Part shown: one piece after another, positions 6,892 to 13,459 of the stretch
How the letters are laid out: the number at the start of each line of letters is the position of its first letter
Position numbering within the stretch: position 1 is the stretch's first letter
Assembly (NCBI GenBank): GCA_013151785.1
Contig: JAADHP010000078.1
Span: 1 to 17,752, forward strand
From: Nitrospirota bacterium
Lineage (GTDB): Bacteria; Nitrospirota; Thermodesulfovibrionia; Thermodesulfovibrionales; JdFR-85
DNA: 17,752 nucleotides
Reading direction: 5' to 3'
Position numbers and translations under genes: made by a program
The notes under the pieces: model-generated
What the model was told of the DNA's origin: nothing
Databases searched by the model: none
The model's input: the letters and a program-made list of their open reading frames with translations, nothing else

Positions 6892-6966
6892 CACCGAAAA
6901 ATCTTGCGATTTTTCAGTGCCCCTTATTCTCAGCAGCCACGGAGGGTTTGCGAGAATGACTGAGAA
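6892..6966. repeat. Hairpin-rich, repeat-like intergenic element B
   Basis: A perfect 8-bp inverted repeat GAAAAATC-TTGC-GATTTTTC (6896-6915), extended by CAC/GTG (6892-6894, 6917-6919) across one mismatch. It is followed by two overlapping inverted repeats: ATTCTC (6926-6931) with GAGAAT (6952-6957), and TTCTCAG (6927-6933) with CTGAGAA (6960-6966). It shares the ending AGAATGAC and the word GCAAGATT (as reverse complement) with the element at 10301-10331. This looks like a dispersed palindromic intergenic repeat. Confidence 0.4.
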
Positions 6967-7224
6967 GGCAATACCTGTATAGCATATGTCCTTGTGCATG
7001 ATTTTTTTATTTCGGCATTGGGACATAAGCCTGCTGGTGTATGTTACTGTCGGTATTGATAGATGGCCTTCTTCACCACCTGTTGCCCCTTTTTACTGCT
7101 CACTGCTTACTATTAACTGTATTCACTACAGCCTGCCTTTCATCTTTCTTACAGAATCTTTCCGGACAGTGCTGAATTTGGGACAGCCTGTAGACATTTC
7201 ATGTATTATTTTATTACACCAAGT

Positions 7225-7253
7225 TTGATTAATTTTACAGGAAATGTTATTAA
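7225..7253 (+). promoter_or_regulatory. Possible promoter of the DUF488 gene
   Basis: TTGATT (7225-7230), 17-nt spacer, TATTAA (7248-7253), each matching consensus at four of six positions. It ends 5 nt before the ATG at 7259 and would give an almost leaderless mRNA. Confidence 0.35.
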
Positions 7254-7258
7254 TAACA

Positions 7259-7690
7259 ATGACAGAATCAAACAAGATCATCTACACCCTGGGCACAAAC
7301 CGAAGAACAGAGGAAGACTTCATAGAGATACTAAACGCCTATGGTATTGAACGATTGATAGATGTAAGAAGGTTTCCTACCAGTAAGTTCCCCCATTTTA
7401 AGAAAGAGACCCTGGAGATGCTTCTCAAAGACAACGGGATAGAGTATTTTTTTCTTGGTGAGGAACTCGGGGGATATAGAAGAGGTGGTTATGAGGAGTA
7501 TGTTCTTACAGAACAGTTCGGATCTGGACTTGATAGGTTGATTAGACTATCTGAAGCAAAACGCTCTGTCATTATCTGTGCTGAGAGATTCCCCTGGAAG
7601 TGCCATAGAAAATGGATTGCGAGAGAATTGAGCAAACGAGGCTGGAAAGTAATTCATATTATTGATAAAGGAAAAGAATGGATACCTTGA
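7259..7690 (+). CDS. DUF488 family protein
   Basis: A 143-aa cytoplasmic protein of the DUF488 family. Family landmarks are IYTLGTN at the N-terminus, LIDVRRFPTSKFPHFKKETL, the glycine-rich EELGGYRRGGYEEY and the C-terminal ICAERFPWKCHRKWIARELSKRGW with two conserved Cys. The biochemical role of the family is not established, and I assign none. Two starts are possible: ATG 7244, with AGGA too close upstream, and ATG 7259. I prefer 7259 because 7244 falls within the putative promoter spacer. The next gene begins 45 nt downstream. Confidence 0.8.
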   Translation: MTESNKIIYTLGTNRRTEEDFIEILNAYGIERLIDVRRFPTSKFPHFKKETLEMLLKDNGIEYFFLGEELGGYRRGGYEEYVLTEQFGSGLDRLIRLSEAKRSVIICAERFPWKCHRKWIARELSKRGWKVIHIIDKGKEWIP

Positions 7691-7735
7691 AATAGTGCTT
7701 GAATTATGTGATAATAGTCATTGGAGATTTTGGTC

Positions 7736-8998
7736 ATGCCAATTTTTGGGGAAATATTTATAAGCGAAATCATTAAAAAGCCGGTGCTTGATATTAAAGG
7801 TGAGGAGATAGGCACCCTTAAGGACCTTATTGTTATCAAGGGTGATACACTGCCAGTGGTTGATTCACTTATTATTTCCCAGAAAAAGAAACATCTAAAA
7901 ATCCCCTGGGAAAGCATAAGTATCTTTAACAGAAGGATCATTGCATCAAATCTGGAAAAAGACAGTATCCCTGAATATGAGATCTCAGATGATGATCTGC
8001 TTGCTGTACGGGATATACTGGACAAACAGATCGTTGATGCCACGGGCGCAAAGGTGGTAAGGGTGAATGATATAAAGCTTGAGGGCTATGGTGGAAGGGC
8101 TGTGCTTGTGGCTATTGATGCAGGCCTGAGGGGAATCCTGAGAAGGCTGGGGATTGAAAGGCGTGGGAGCGAATTGTTAAAACTCCTGAAGGTGTCCCTT
8201 CCCTATAATCTGATCAGCTGGAATTACATTCAGCCCCTGGAGCCAAAATTAAAAACCATCAGTTTGAAAGTAACCCGAGAGATGGTGACAAAGCTACACC
8301 CTGCGGATATAGCAGAGATCATAAGCTCTGTATCAAGGGATGAGGGTGAGAGTCTGTTTAAGGATCTTGATATAAAGACAGCAGCAGAGACACTTTCCGA
8401 GCTTGAGCCTGATGTACAATCCAGGATCATAGAGGAGATGGATTCAGATAAGGCATCGGTGATAATCGGTGAGATGCCTCCGGATGAGGCAGCAGACCTG
8501 CTTGCAGACCTTTCAGCAGAGAAAATGAAGGAGATATTAGAGAGAATTGACGAAGAGGATGCAGAGGATATCCAGGAACTCCTTGAGCATGAAGAGGACA
8601 CTGCAGGCGGTCTAATGACCAATGAGTTTCTTGCCTATCAGCCGGATACAAAGGTAAAGGAGGCCATAGAGCGGTTCAAAGAGGATGCAAAGGAGATAGA
8701 AACTATCTACTATATCTATGTAATTGATGAAGAAGAGGTTTTAAAAGGGGTTCTATCCCTCAGAGAATTGCTTCTGGCAGTGCCAGAGAAGAGTCTTTCA
8801 GAGATAATGATTACAAATCTGAAAACCGTCTGTCCCGAGGATGACGAGTCAGTGGTGGCTGCCGCCATATCAAAATACAACCTGGTGGCTATACCTGTGG
8901 TGGACAGCGATGGGATCTTGCTTGGAATAGTTACAGTAGATGATATAATTGACAGAATCCTTCCTCCAAAGGCAAAGCGAAAACGTAAAAAGGTCTGA
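7736..8998 (+). CDS. Soluble PRC-barrel / MgtE_N / CBS-pair protein (channel-less Mg2+ sensor)
   Basis: A 420-aa protein with no membrane segment. Residues about 1-75 and 83-155 resemble two PRC-barrel-like domains (PVLDIKGEEIGTLKDLIV; QIVDATGAKVVRVNDI). Residues about 187-285 form an MgtE N-domain (LHPADIAEIISSV, IIGEMPPDEAADLLADL, LLEHEEDTAGGLMT). Residues about 286-412 form a CBS pair ending GILLGIVTVDDIIDRI. In MgtE channels the N and CBS domains bind Mg2+ and gate the pore; here the pore domain is absent and the protein ends in a basic tail (KAKRKRKK). It lies 21 nt upstream of an Nramp-fold transporter, which suggests it regulates that transporter. Start: ATG with GGAG 9 nt upstream, preferred over TTG 7721. 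Confidence 0.88.
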   Translation: MPIFGEIFISEIIKKPVLDIKGEEIGTLKDLIVIKGDTLPVVDSLIISQKKKHLKIPWESISIFNRRIIASNLEKDSIPEYEISDDDLLAVRDILDKQIVDATGAKVVRVNDIKLEGYGGRAVLVAIDAGLRGILRRLGIERRGSELLKLLKVSLPYNLISWNYIQPLEPKLKTISLKVTREMVTKLHPADIAEIISSVSRDEGESLFKDLDIKTAAETLSELEPDVQSRIIEEMDSDKASVIIGEMPPDEAADLLADLSAEKMKEILERIDEEDAEDIQELLEHEEDTAGGLMTNEFLAYQPDTKVKEAIERFKEDAKEIETIYYIYVIDEEEVLKGVLSLRELLLAVPEKSLSEIMITNLKTVCPEDDESVVAAAISKYNLVAIPVVDSDGILLGIVTVDDIIDRILPPKAKRKRKKV

Positions 8999-9019
8999 TT
9001 TCTTAATTAAATTAATATT

Positions 9020-10249
9020 ATGAGGAGAAGCTTCAAAAAAATAGGTCTTTTTCTGTCTGTACTTGGTCCTGGCATCATAACAGCCAATATTGACAATGAT
9101 GCCAGCGGGATTACTACGTATTCTGTGGCAGGAGCGCGTTTCGGGCTGTCCCTTCTCTGGACACTGATACCAACCACGGTCTCACTGATTGTGGTTCAGG
9201 AGATGATAGCAAGGATGGGTGTGGTTACTGGCAAGGGGCTTTCAGATCTTATACGGGAAAACTACGGAGTCAGGATAACCTTCTATCTGATGTTAGGCCT
9301 TTTTGTTGCAAACCTGGGCACCACAGTGGCAAACCTGGCTGGATGGGCGGCAAGTATGGAGATACTCGGATTAAGCAAGTATATTATGGTACCAGCAGGT
9401 GCTGTGGGCATATGGCTTCTTGTAACAAAGGGCACATATCGGTTTGTGGAGCGGATACTGCTTTTTGCATGCATAATCTACTTTGGCTATGTCATATCAG
9501 GCATTATGGCAAAGCCTGAATGGTCCAGTGTTTTCAGGGCGCTTGTTATTCCGGATGTTAAGAAGGATTTTCAGTATATAATGCTTACCATTGCAATTAT
9601 AGGAACAACAATTACTCCCTGGATGCAATTCTATCTGCAGTCTTCTATTGCGGAAAAGGGTATCAAAAAAGAGGACTACAGTGCCACGAGGCTTGATGTG
9701 GTTGTAGGCTGTAGTATTACGGATATTGTTTCCTTTTTTATAATTGTTACATGTGCCACTGTACTGTTTCCCGCTGGCATTAGAATTAATAATGCCTCAG
9801 AGGCTGCCCTTGCCCTGAGACCCTTTGCAGGAAACTTCTCGAGCCTTATTTTTGCGGTGAGTCTGGCAAATGCATCGATACTTGGTGCGATCATAGTTCC
9901 CCTTGCTACAGCATATTATACATGTGAAGCAATGGGATGGGAGGCGGGAATCAATAAGACATTTAAGGAAGCACCACAATTCATGTGGATATACACATCA
10001 ATCATTGTATTGTCAGCCTGTCTTGTACTGATTCCAGGTGCACCTCTTGTGACCCTGATGGTGCTTTCATCCCTTTTAAACGGACTTATACTTCCATTTG
10101 TATTGGTCTACGCCCTCAGGCTATCCAATGACAAAAAGATCATGGGCGAGTTTACCAACTCAAGGACCTTTAATATAATTGCCTGGGCAACAGTGATAGC
10201 CATAATAATTCTGACTATACTAATGATTACCTTTATGGTTGTGGTATAA
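9020..10249 (+). CDS. Nramp-fold divalent metal transporter, NRMT-like (Mg2+/Mn2+?)
   Basis: A 409-aa inner-membrane protein with about 11 hydrophobic helices and the Nramp start LGPGIITA. The TM1 metal-site motif, DPGN in classical Nramps, is replaced by Asp25-Asn-Asp-Ala-Ser (NIDNDASGITTYS). In TM6, where classical Nramps have the metal-ligating Met of MPHN, this protein has Thr199-Pro-Trp-Met (ITPWMQFYLQSS). Loss of that soft ligand is characteristic of NRAMP-related Mg2+ transporters and argues against a classical Mn2+/Fe2+ importer. The MgtE_N/CBS gene immediately upstream supports Mg2+. No Shine-Dalgarno precedes the ATG, but AGGAGAAG overlaps codons 2-4, so initiation may depend on coupling. 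The fold is certain; the substrate is inferred. Confidence 0.87.
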   Translation: MRRSFKKIGLFLSVLGPGIITANIDNDASGITTYSVAGARFGLSLLWTLIPTTVSLIVVQEMIARMGVVTGKGLSDLIRENYGVRITFYLMLGLFVANLGTTVANLAGWAASMEILGLSKYIMVPAGAVGIWLLVTKGTYRFVERILLFACIIYFGYVISGIMAKPEWSSVFRALVIPDVKKDFQYIMLTIAIIGTTITPWMQFYLQSSIAEKGIKKEDYSATRLDVVVGCSITDIVSFFIIVTCATVLFPAGIRINNASEAALALRPFAGNFSSLIFAVSLANASILGAIIVPLATAYYTCEAMGWEAGINKTFKEAPQFMWIYTSIIVLSACLVLIPGAPLVTLMVLSSLLNGLILPFVLVYALRLSNDKKIMGEFTNSRTFNIIAWATVIAIIILTILMITFMVVV

Positions 10250-10300
10250 TACAATCTGTCTCTTTATGGACATCGTGGTTTTTGGTTCAAAATTTTTAGT

Positions 10301-10331
10301 TTCGCAAGATTCTGAAGCAAGTTCAGAATGA
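10301..10331. repeat. Palindromic intergenic repeat element A
   Basis: A perfect inverted repeat ATTCTGAA-GCAAG-TTCAGAAT (10309-10329), preceded by TTCGCAAG and followed by GACA. The reverse complement reads like the TGTCATTCTGAACTTG...TTCAGAATCTTGCG elements that recur between genes in many bacterial genomes (from memory, not searched). No U run follows on either strand, so it is not a simple terminator. Confidence 0.5.
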
Positions 10332-10389
10332 CACTGGATTGTGCAGTGAAGTTTTTGCAATTGAAGAGATATTCTCCTGGTGGTTTGGT

Positions 10390-11451
10390 ATGGTTAAATC
10401 CATTGAATGGAAAGACAACAAGGTAATAATACTGGATCAGAGCAAGCTTCCTCTTGAGGTGGAATATATTGAATGTACAGATTATCAGACAGTAGCAGAT
10501 ACTATAAAGAGTCTGAAGATAAGGGGTGCGCCAGCCATAGGAATTGCCGCTGCAATGGCTGTTGCCCTGGCTGCCCAGGATATCAGGGCCAGCACATTTG
10601 AGACATTCTATAAAAAACTGAAGCCTGTTATGGAGACAATGCTTTCCACAAGACCTACTGCCGTAAACATAAGGTGGGCCATGGAAAGGATTGATCATCT
10701 GCTTGTCAGCAACAAAGAGCAAACCATTGATAAGATTAAATCATTACTCATTGAAGAGGCAAAGACCATTCTGGAAGAGGATATAGAAGTGAACAAGGCG
10801 ATCGGGCTCTGGGGGGCGCAATTTATAAAGGATGGCGACACGGTACTTACACACTGTAATGCTGGAGCGCTGGCAACTGGTGGATATGGTACAGCTACCG
10901 CCCCGATTCTGGTGGCCCGTGAACAGGGCAAAGAGATAAGGGTTATAGCCGATGAAACAAGGCCTGTGCTTCAGGGTGCGAGGCTTACTGCATGGGAATT
11001 GAAGATGGCAGGCGTACCAGTCACTGTAATCACTGACAATGCCGCCGGTGCACTAATGCGCAGAGGAGAGATTGATCTCTGCATTGTAGGCACGGACAGA
11101 ACCGTACGTAATGGCGATGTTGCAAACAAAATCGGTACATATACGGTTGCTGTCCTGGCAAAGGAAAACGGTATACCCTTCTATGTAGCGGCTCCCACAA
11201 GCAGTATAGATCTTTCCATTCCTTCAGGTGATTTAATTCCTATCGAAGAAAGACCTGCTGAAGAGGTAACCCATATCAGAGGACAGCAGATAACGCCGGA
11301 TGGAGTAAATGTTATAAACATGGCCTTCGATGTCACTCCTGCTCGATATGTTACGGCGATCATAACCGAAAAAGGGGCATTCAGACCGAAGGATATCAAA
11401 AAACTGGCTATCAAGGGAATAAATATCTCTGATATAATGATAAAACAATAG
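10390..11451 (+). CDS. mtnA: S-methyl-5-thioribose-1-phosphate isomerase
   Basis: MtnA isomerises 5-methylthioribose-1-phosphate to the ribulose form in methionine salvage from methylthioadenosine. The 353-aa product has all family motifs: RGAPAIGIAAAMAVAL, NIRWAME, the catalytic-Cys loop LTHCNAGALATGGYGTA (Cys156), VIADETRPVLQGARLTAWEL, ITDNAAGALM and GTDRTVRNGDVANKIGTY with the catalytic Asp236. No other methionine-salvage gene is nearby. I use ATG 10390 because the longer reading (TTG 10339) begins just after the palindromic repeat and adds non-family sequence; the Shine-Dalgarno is weak (GGTGG). It is the first gene of a packed three-gene run. Confidence 0.94.
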   Translation: MVKSIEWKDNKVIILDQSKLPLEVEYIECTDYQTVADTIKSLKIRGAPAIGIAAAMAVALAAQDIRASTFETFYKKLKPVMETMLSTRPTAVNIRWAMERIDHLLVSNKEQTIDKIKSLLIEEAKTILEEDIEVNKAIGLWGAQFIKDGDTVLTHCNAGALATGGYGTATAPILVAREQGKEIRVIADETRPVLQGARLTAWELKMAGVPVTVITDNAAGALMRRGEIDLCIVGTDRTVRNGDVANKIGTYTVAVLAKENGIPFYVAAPTSSIDLSIPSGDLIPIEERPAEEVTHIRGQQITPDGVNVINMAFDVTPARYVTAIITEKGAFRPKDIKKLAIKGINISDIMIKQ

Positions 11452-11471
11452 TTTTTGGAGTAAAATATAAT

Positions 11472-12461
11472 ATGCCTCAATTACTGGGTGATGTACAGGA
11501 ACTATTCAATGAGTATTCATCTGAGTTGAAAGGTGTCGAGCAGGAGCTTCTTAATCTCTTCAACAGCACAGCCTTCCTGATCCCTGCAATAGGTAATTAT
11601 ATTGTGCGCAGTGGTGGAAAGAGATTGAGACCACTTTTCCTTATTCTCAGTGCAGAACTCTGCGAATACAGGGAATATCCGAGGATACTGCTTGCAAGTA
11701 TCATAGAGGCCATTCATACGGCCTCGCTTCTGCACGATGATGTTGTGGATGGTGCTGATCTTCGACGAGGCAAACCCACTGCCCATTCACTATGGGGAAA
11801 TCAGGTGGTAATCCTTGTGGGAGATTTTCTTTACTCGAACGCCCTGAAGATGGCAGTTTCCCATAAGAATCAGAAGATAATGGATGCCCTTTCCTTCGCA
11901 ACGACAAAGATGACAGAAGGTGAGTTGTTGCAGCTAAGCAAGATTGGTGATCCTGATATATCAGAGGATGAGTATATCCAGATCATTTCGGCAAAGACAG
12001 GAGCGCTCATTTCAGCTGCCTGCAGGATTGGTGCAATCCTTTCCCAGAAGGGTAGTGAACAGGAAGACCGCCTCGGGGCCTTTGGATTAAAAACAGGGAT
12101 AGCCTTTCAGATGGTGGATGATATACTGGATTACATGGCAAGGGAAGACGACCTTGGTAAAAGACTGTGCAAGGACCTTGACGAAGGAAAGGTTACAATG
12201 CCCATTATTCATCTCCTGAAGGTATGTGACAACAAAGAGAGGGAGTTTGTAAGAACACTACTTTCCGATGGCATAAAAGAAAATGATCATGTCAAAGAGT
12301 TGAACAGACTCTTCAGGAAATACGATGTGATTGAGGAGTCTATGAAGATAGCCGCTGATTATGTAAAGGATGCCAAGGCCGAGCTTGATGGTTTTTGTAT
12401 GTCTCCTGAGAAAGAAAGGCTGTTGTGCCTTGCAGAGTATGCCTTGAAAAGGAGTAAATAA
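11472..12461 (+). CDS. ispB: Long-chain polyprenyl diphosphate synthase
   Basis: A trans-prenyltransferase that extends FPP/GPP with isopentenyl diphosphate to make the side chain of respiratory quinones. The 329-aa product has the first Asp-rich motif LLHDDVVDGADLRRG (Asp89, Asp90, Asp93), the second FQMVDDILDY (Asp216, Asp217, Asp220) and GGKRLRP near the N-terminus for IPP binding. A small residue (Ala) lies five positions before the first motif, as in long-chain enzymes of the IspB type; the exact chain length cannot be read from sequence. GGAG lies 11 nt upstream of the ATG. It follows mtnA after 20 nt and overlaps the next gene by 1 nt. Confidence 0.9.
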   Translation: MPQLLGDVQELFNEYSSELKGVEQELLNLFNSTAFLIPAIGNYIVRSGGKRLRPLFLILSAELCEYREYPRILLASIIEAIHTASLLHDDVVDGADLRRGKPTAHSLWGNQVVILVGDFLYSNALKMAVSHKNQKIMDALSFATTKMTEGELLQLSKIGDPDISEDEYIQIISAKTGALISAACRIGAILSQKGSEQEDRLGAFGLKTGIAFQMVDDILDYMAREDDLGKRLCKDLDEGKVTMPIIHLLKVCDNKEREFVRTLLSDGIKENDHVKELNRLFRKYDVIEESMKIAADYVKDAKAELDGFCMSPEKERLLCLAEYALKRSK

Positions 12462-12970
12462 TGCATCCACTGGTAGAACTTGCCAGAAGGGCTGTAGAGG
12501 CATATATTAGAGAGAAAAGAATAATTACTCCTCCAGAGAATCTTACAGAAGAGATGAAGGCAAGGGCCGGGGTGTTTGTATCCCTGAAGAAAGGTGGCCA
12601 GTTGAGGGGTTGCATAGGCACCTTCCTTCCCACTACAAATAATGTGGCTGAAGAGGTAATAAAGAATGCCATAAGTGCTGCAACCCAGGATCCCAGGTTT
12701 TTCCCTGTCCAGGAGGAGGAGCTTGACGAGATAACCTACTCCGTCGATGTCCTCTCTGAGCCGGAGAAGGTTGAGGATATTTCACAATTGGATGCGAAGA
12801 AATACGGTGTTATTGTCACCAAAGGGTCTTTAAAAGGTCTTTTGCTTCCTGATCTTGAAGGTGTGGATACTGTAGAGGAACAGTTAAGAATAGCAAAACT
12901 AAAGGCTGGCATTGACCCTGATGACGAGGATTGTGAGATATACAGATTTTCCGTAAAACGTTATAAATAG
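12461..12970 (+). CDS. AMMECR1-domain protein (AmmeMemoRadiSam system protein A type)
   Basis: A 169-aa cytoplasmic protein that is almost entirely an AMMECR1 domain. The signature LRGCIGTF is at about residues 48-55; other family segments are ARAGVFVSLKK, AISAATQDPRF and LKGLLLPDLEGVDTVEEQL. The biochemical function is unresolved. In many genomes it sits with a Memo-family protein and a radical SAM enzyme, but neither is present here. The stop of the prenyl synthase and this ATG overlap (TAATG), and the preceding GGAG serves as its Shine-Dalgarno, so the two are translationally coupled. Confidence 0.9.
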   Translation: MHPLVELARRAVEAYIREKRIITPPENLTEEMKARAGVFVSLKKGGQLRGCIGTFLPTTNNVAEEVIKNAISAATQDPRFFPVQEEELDEITYSVDVLSEPEKVEDISQLDAKKYGVIVTKGSLKGLLLPDLEGVDTVEEQLRIAKLKAGIDPDDEDCEIYRFSVKRYK

Positions 12971-13011
12971 ATCTCCTCTTTCATCCTGGATTATGCAAGG
13001 GCAGGGTGTTG

Positions 13012-13040
13012 TTCACAAATTCACCCACTGGGATTATATA
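13012..13040 (+). promoter_or_regulatory. Possible promoter of the coiled-coil / DnaJ unit
   Basis: TTCACA (13012-13017, five of six to consensus), 17-nt spacer, TATATA (13035-13040). It would give a leader of about 134 nt to the ATG at 13181, including a GGTGAC/GTCACC inverted repeat (13084-13089 with 13145-13150). Confidence 0.35.
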
Positions 13041-13180
13041 ACAAATGATAGAGTGGCATTATACAGACAATGCTGACCCGATAGGTGACTTAAAATACAG
13101 GGTTAACAATGCAAGATACCTGGATGTAACGAAAATTTGTTCAGGTCACCCATATCCTTACTTGATTTGTGTGTAAATAG

Positions 13181-13459
13181 ATGGAAAAGACACGCTTAGA
13201 GAGGGAACTTGAAGAAGCTCAATTGGGGAGCAAACGTTATAACTGGCTGATAGTAATCCTTGTAGCCTGCCTTATTATTATCATAATATATACCATACAT
13301 CTCAGAACAAAGTTAGACAGTATATATAGAGAGATGGATTCGTTACTCCTGGAGAAAGAAGTTTTGCAAAATGAGTTAAAACAGGCTGAAGAAGAACTTA
13401 ATCGACTCAAGTCTACTCTCAGGGATGGTCAGAATTATGAGCAACAGGACAGACAGTGA
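13181..13459 (+). CDS. Small single-TM coiled-coil membrane protein
   Basis: A 92-aa protein with a charged N-terminus (1-19), one transmembrane helix (about 22-39, WLIVILVACLIIIIIYTI) and a C-terminal coiled coil (about 42-82) of regular Leu/Glu heptads. The layout resembles FtsB/FtsL-type or other bitopic scaffold proteins, but no family signature is visible and I assign no function. There is no Shine-Dalgarno before the ATG. Its end overlaps the start of the DUF4388-DnaJ-TPR gene, so the two are probably co-expressed and may form a membrane-tethered complex (inference). Confidence 0.72.
   Translation: MEKTRLERELEEAQLGSKRYNWLIVILVACLIIIIIYTIHLRTKLDSIYREMDSLLLEKEVLQNELKQAEEELNRLKSTLRDGQNYEQQDRQ

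Larger units (their letters stand above)
6827..7258. other. Divergent intergenic region mlaE / DUF488 gene
   Basis: About 430 bp between two divergent genes. It holds the mlaE promoter at the left edge, a hairpin-rich repeat-like element (6892-6966) and a possible DUF488 promoter at the right edge. Bases 6970-7220 carry no ORF with a Shine-Dalgarno or recognisable protein sequence on either strand, and I see no RNA family in them. A short imperfect tandem (ACTGCTC-ACTGCTT) lies near 7096-7110. Confidence 0.6.

Noticed and set aside
6986..7228. 80-codon plus-strand ORF in the mlaE/DUF488 gap
   Set aside because: No ribosome site, odd hydrophobic/Cys composition and no recognisable domain; probably chance in non-coding DNA.
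8230..8622. 130-codon minus-strand ORF, very Ser/Ile-rich
   Set aside because: It is the antisense shadow of the acidic MgtE_N region; its composition is explained by Glu/Asp/Ala codons on the other strand.
10309..10329. Hairpin after the transporter gene as a terminator
   Set aside because: No U tract follows on either strand, and the sequence fits a dispersed palindromic repeat better.
10264..10722. 152-codon minus-strand ORF across the mtnA start
   Set aside because: It runs through the palindromic repeat and opposite conserved MtnA motifs, with no ribosome site.
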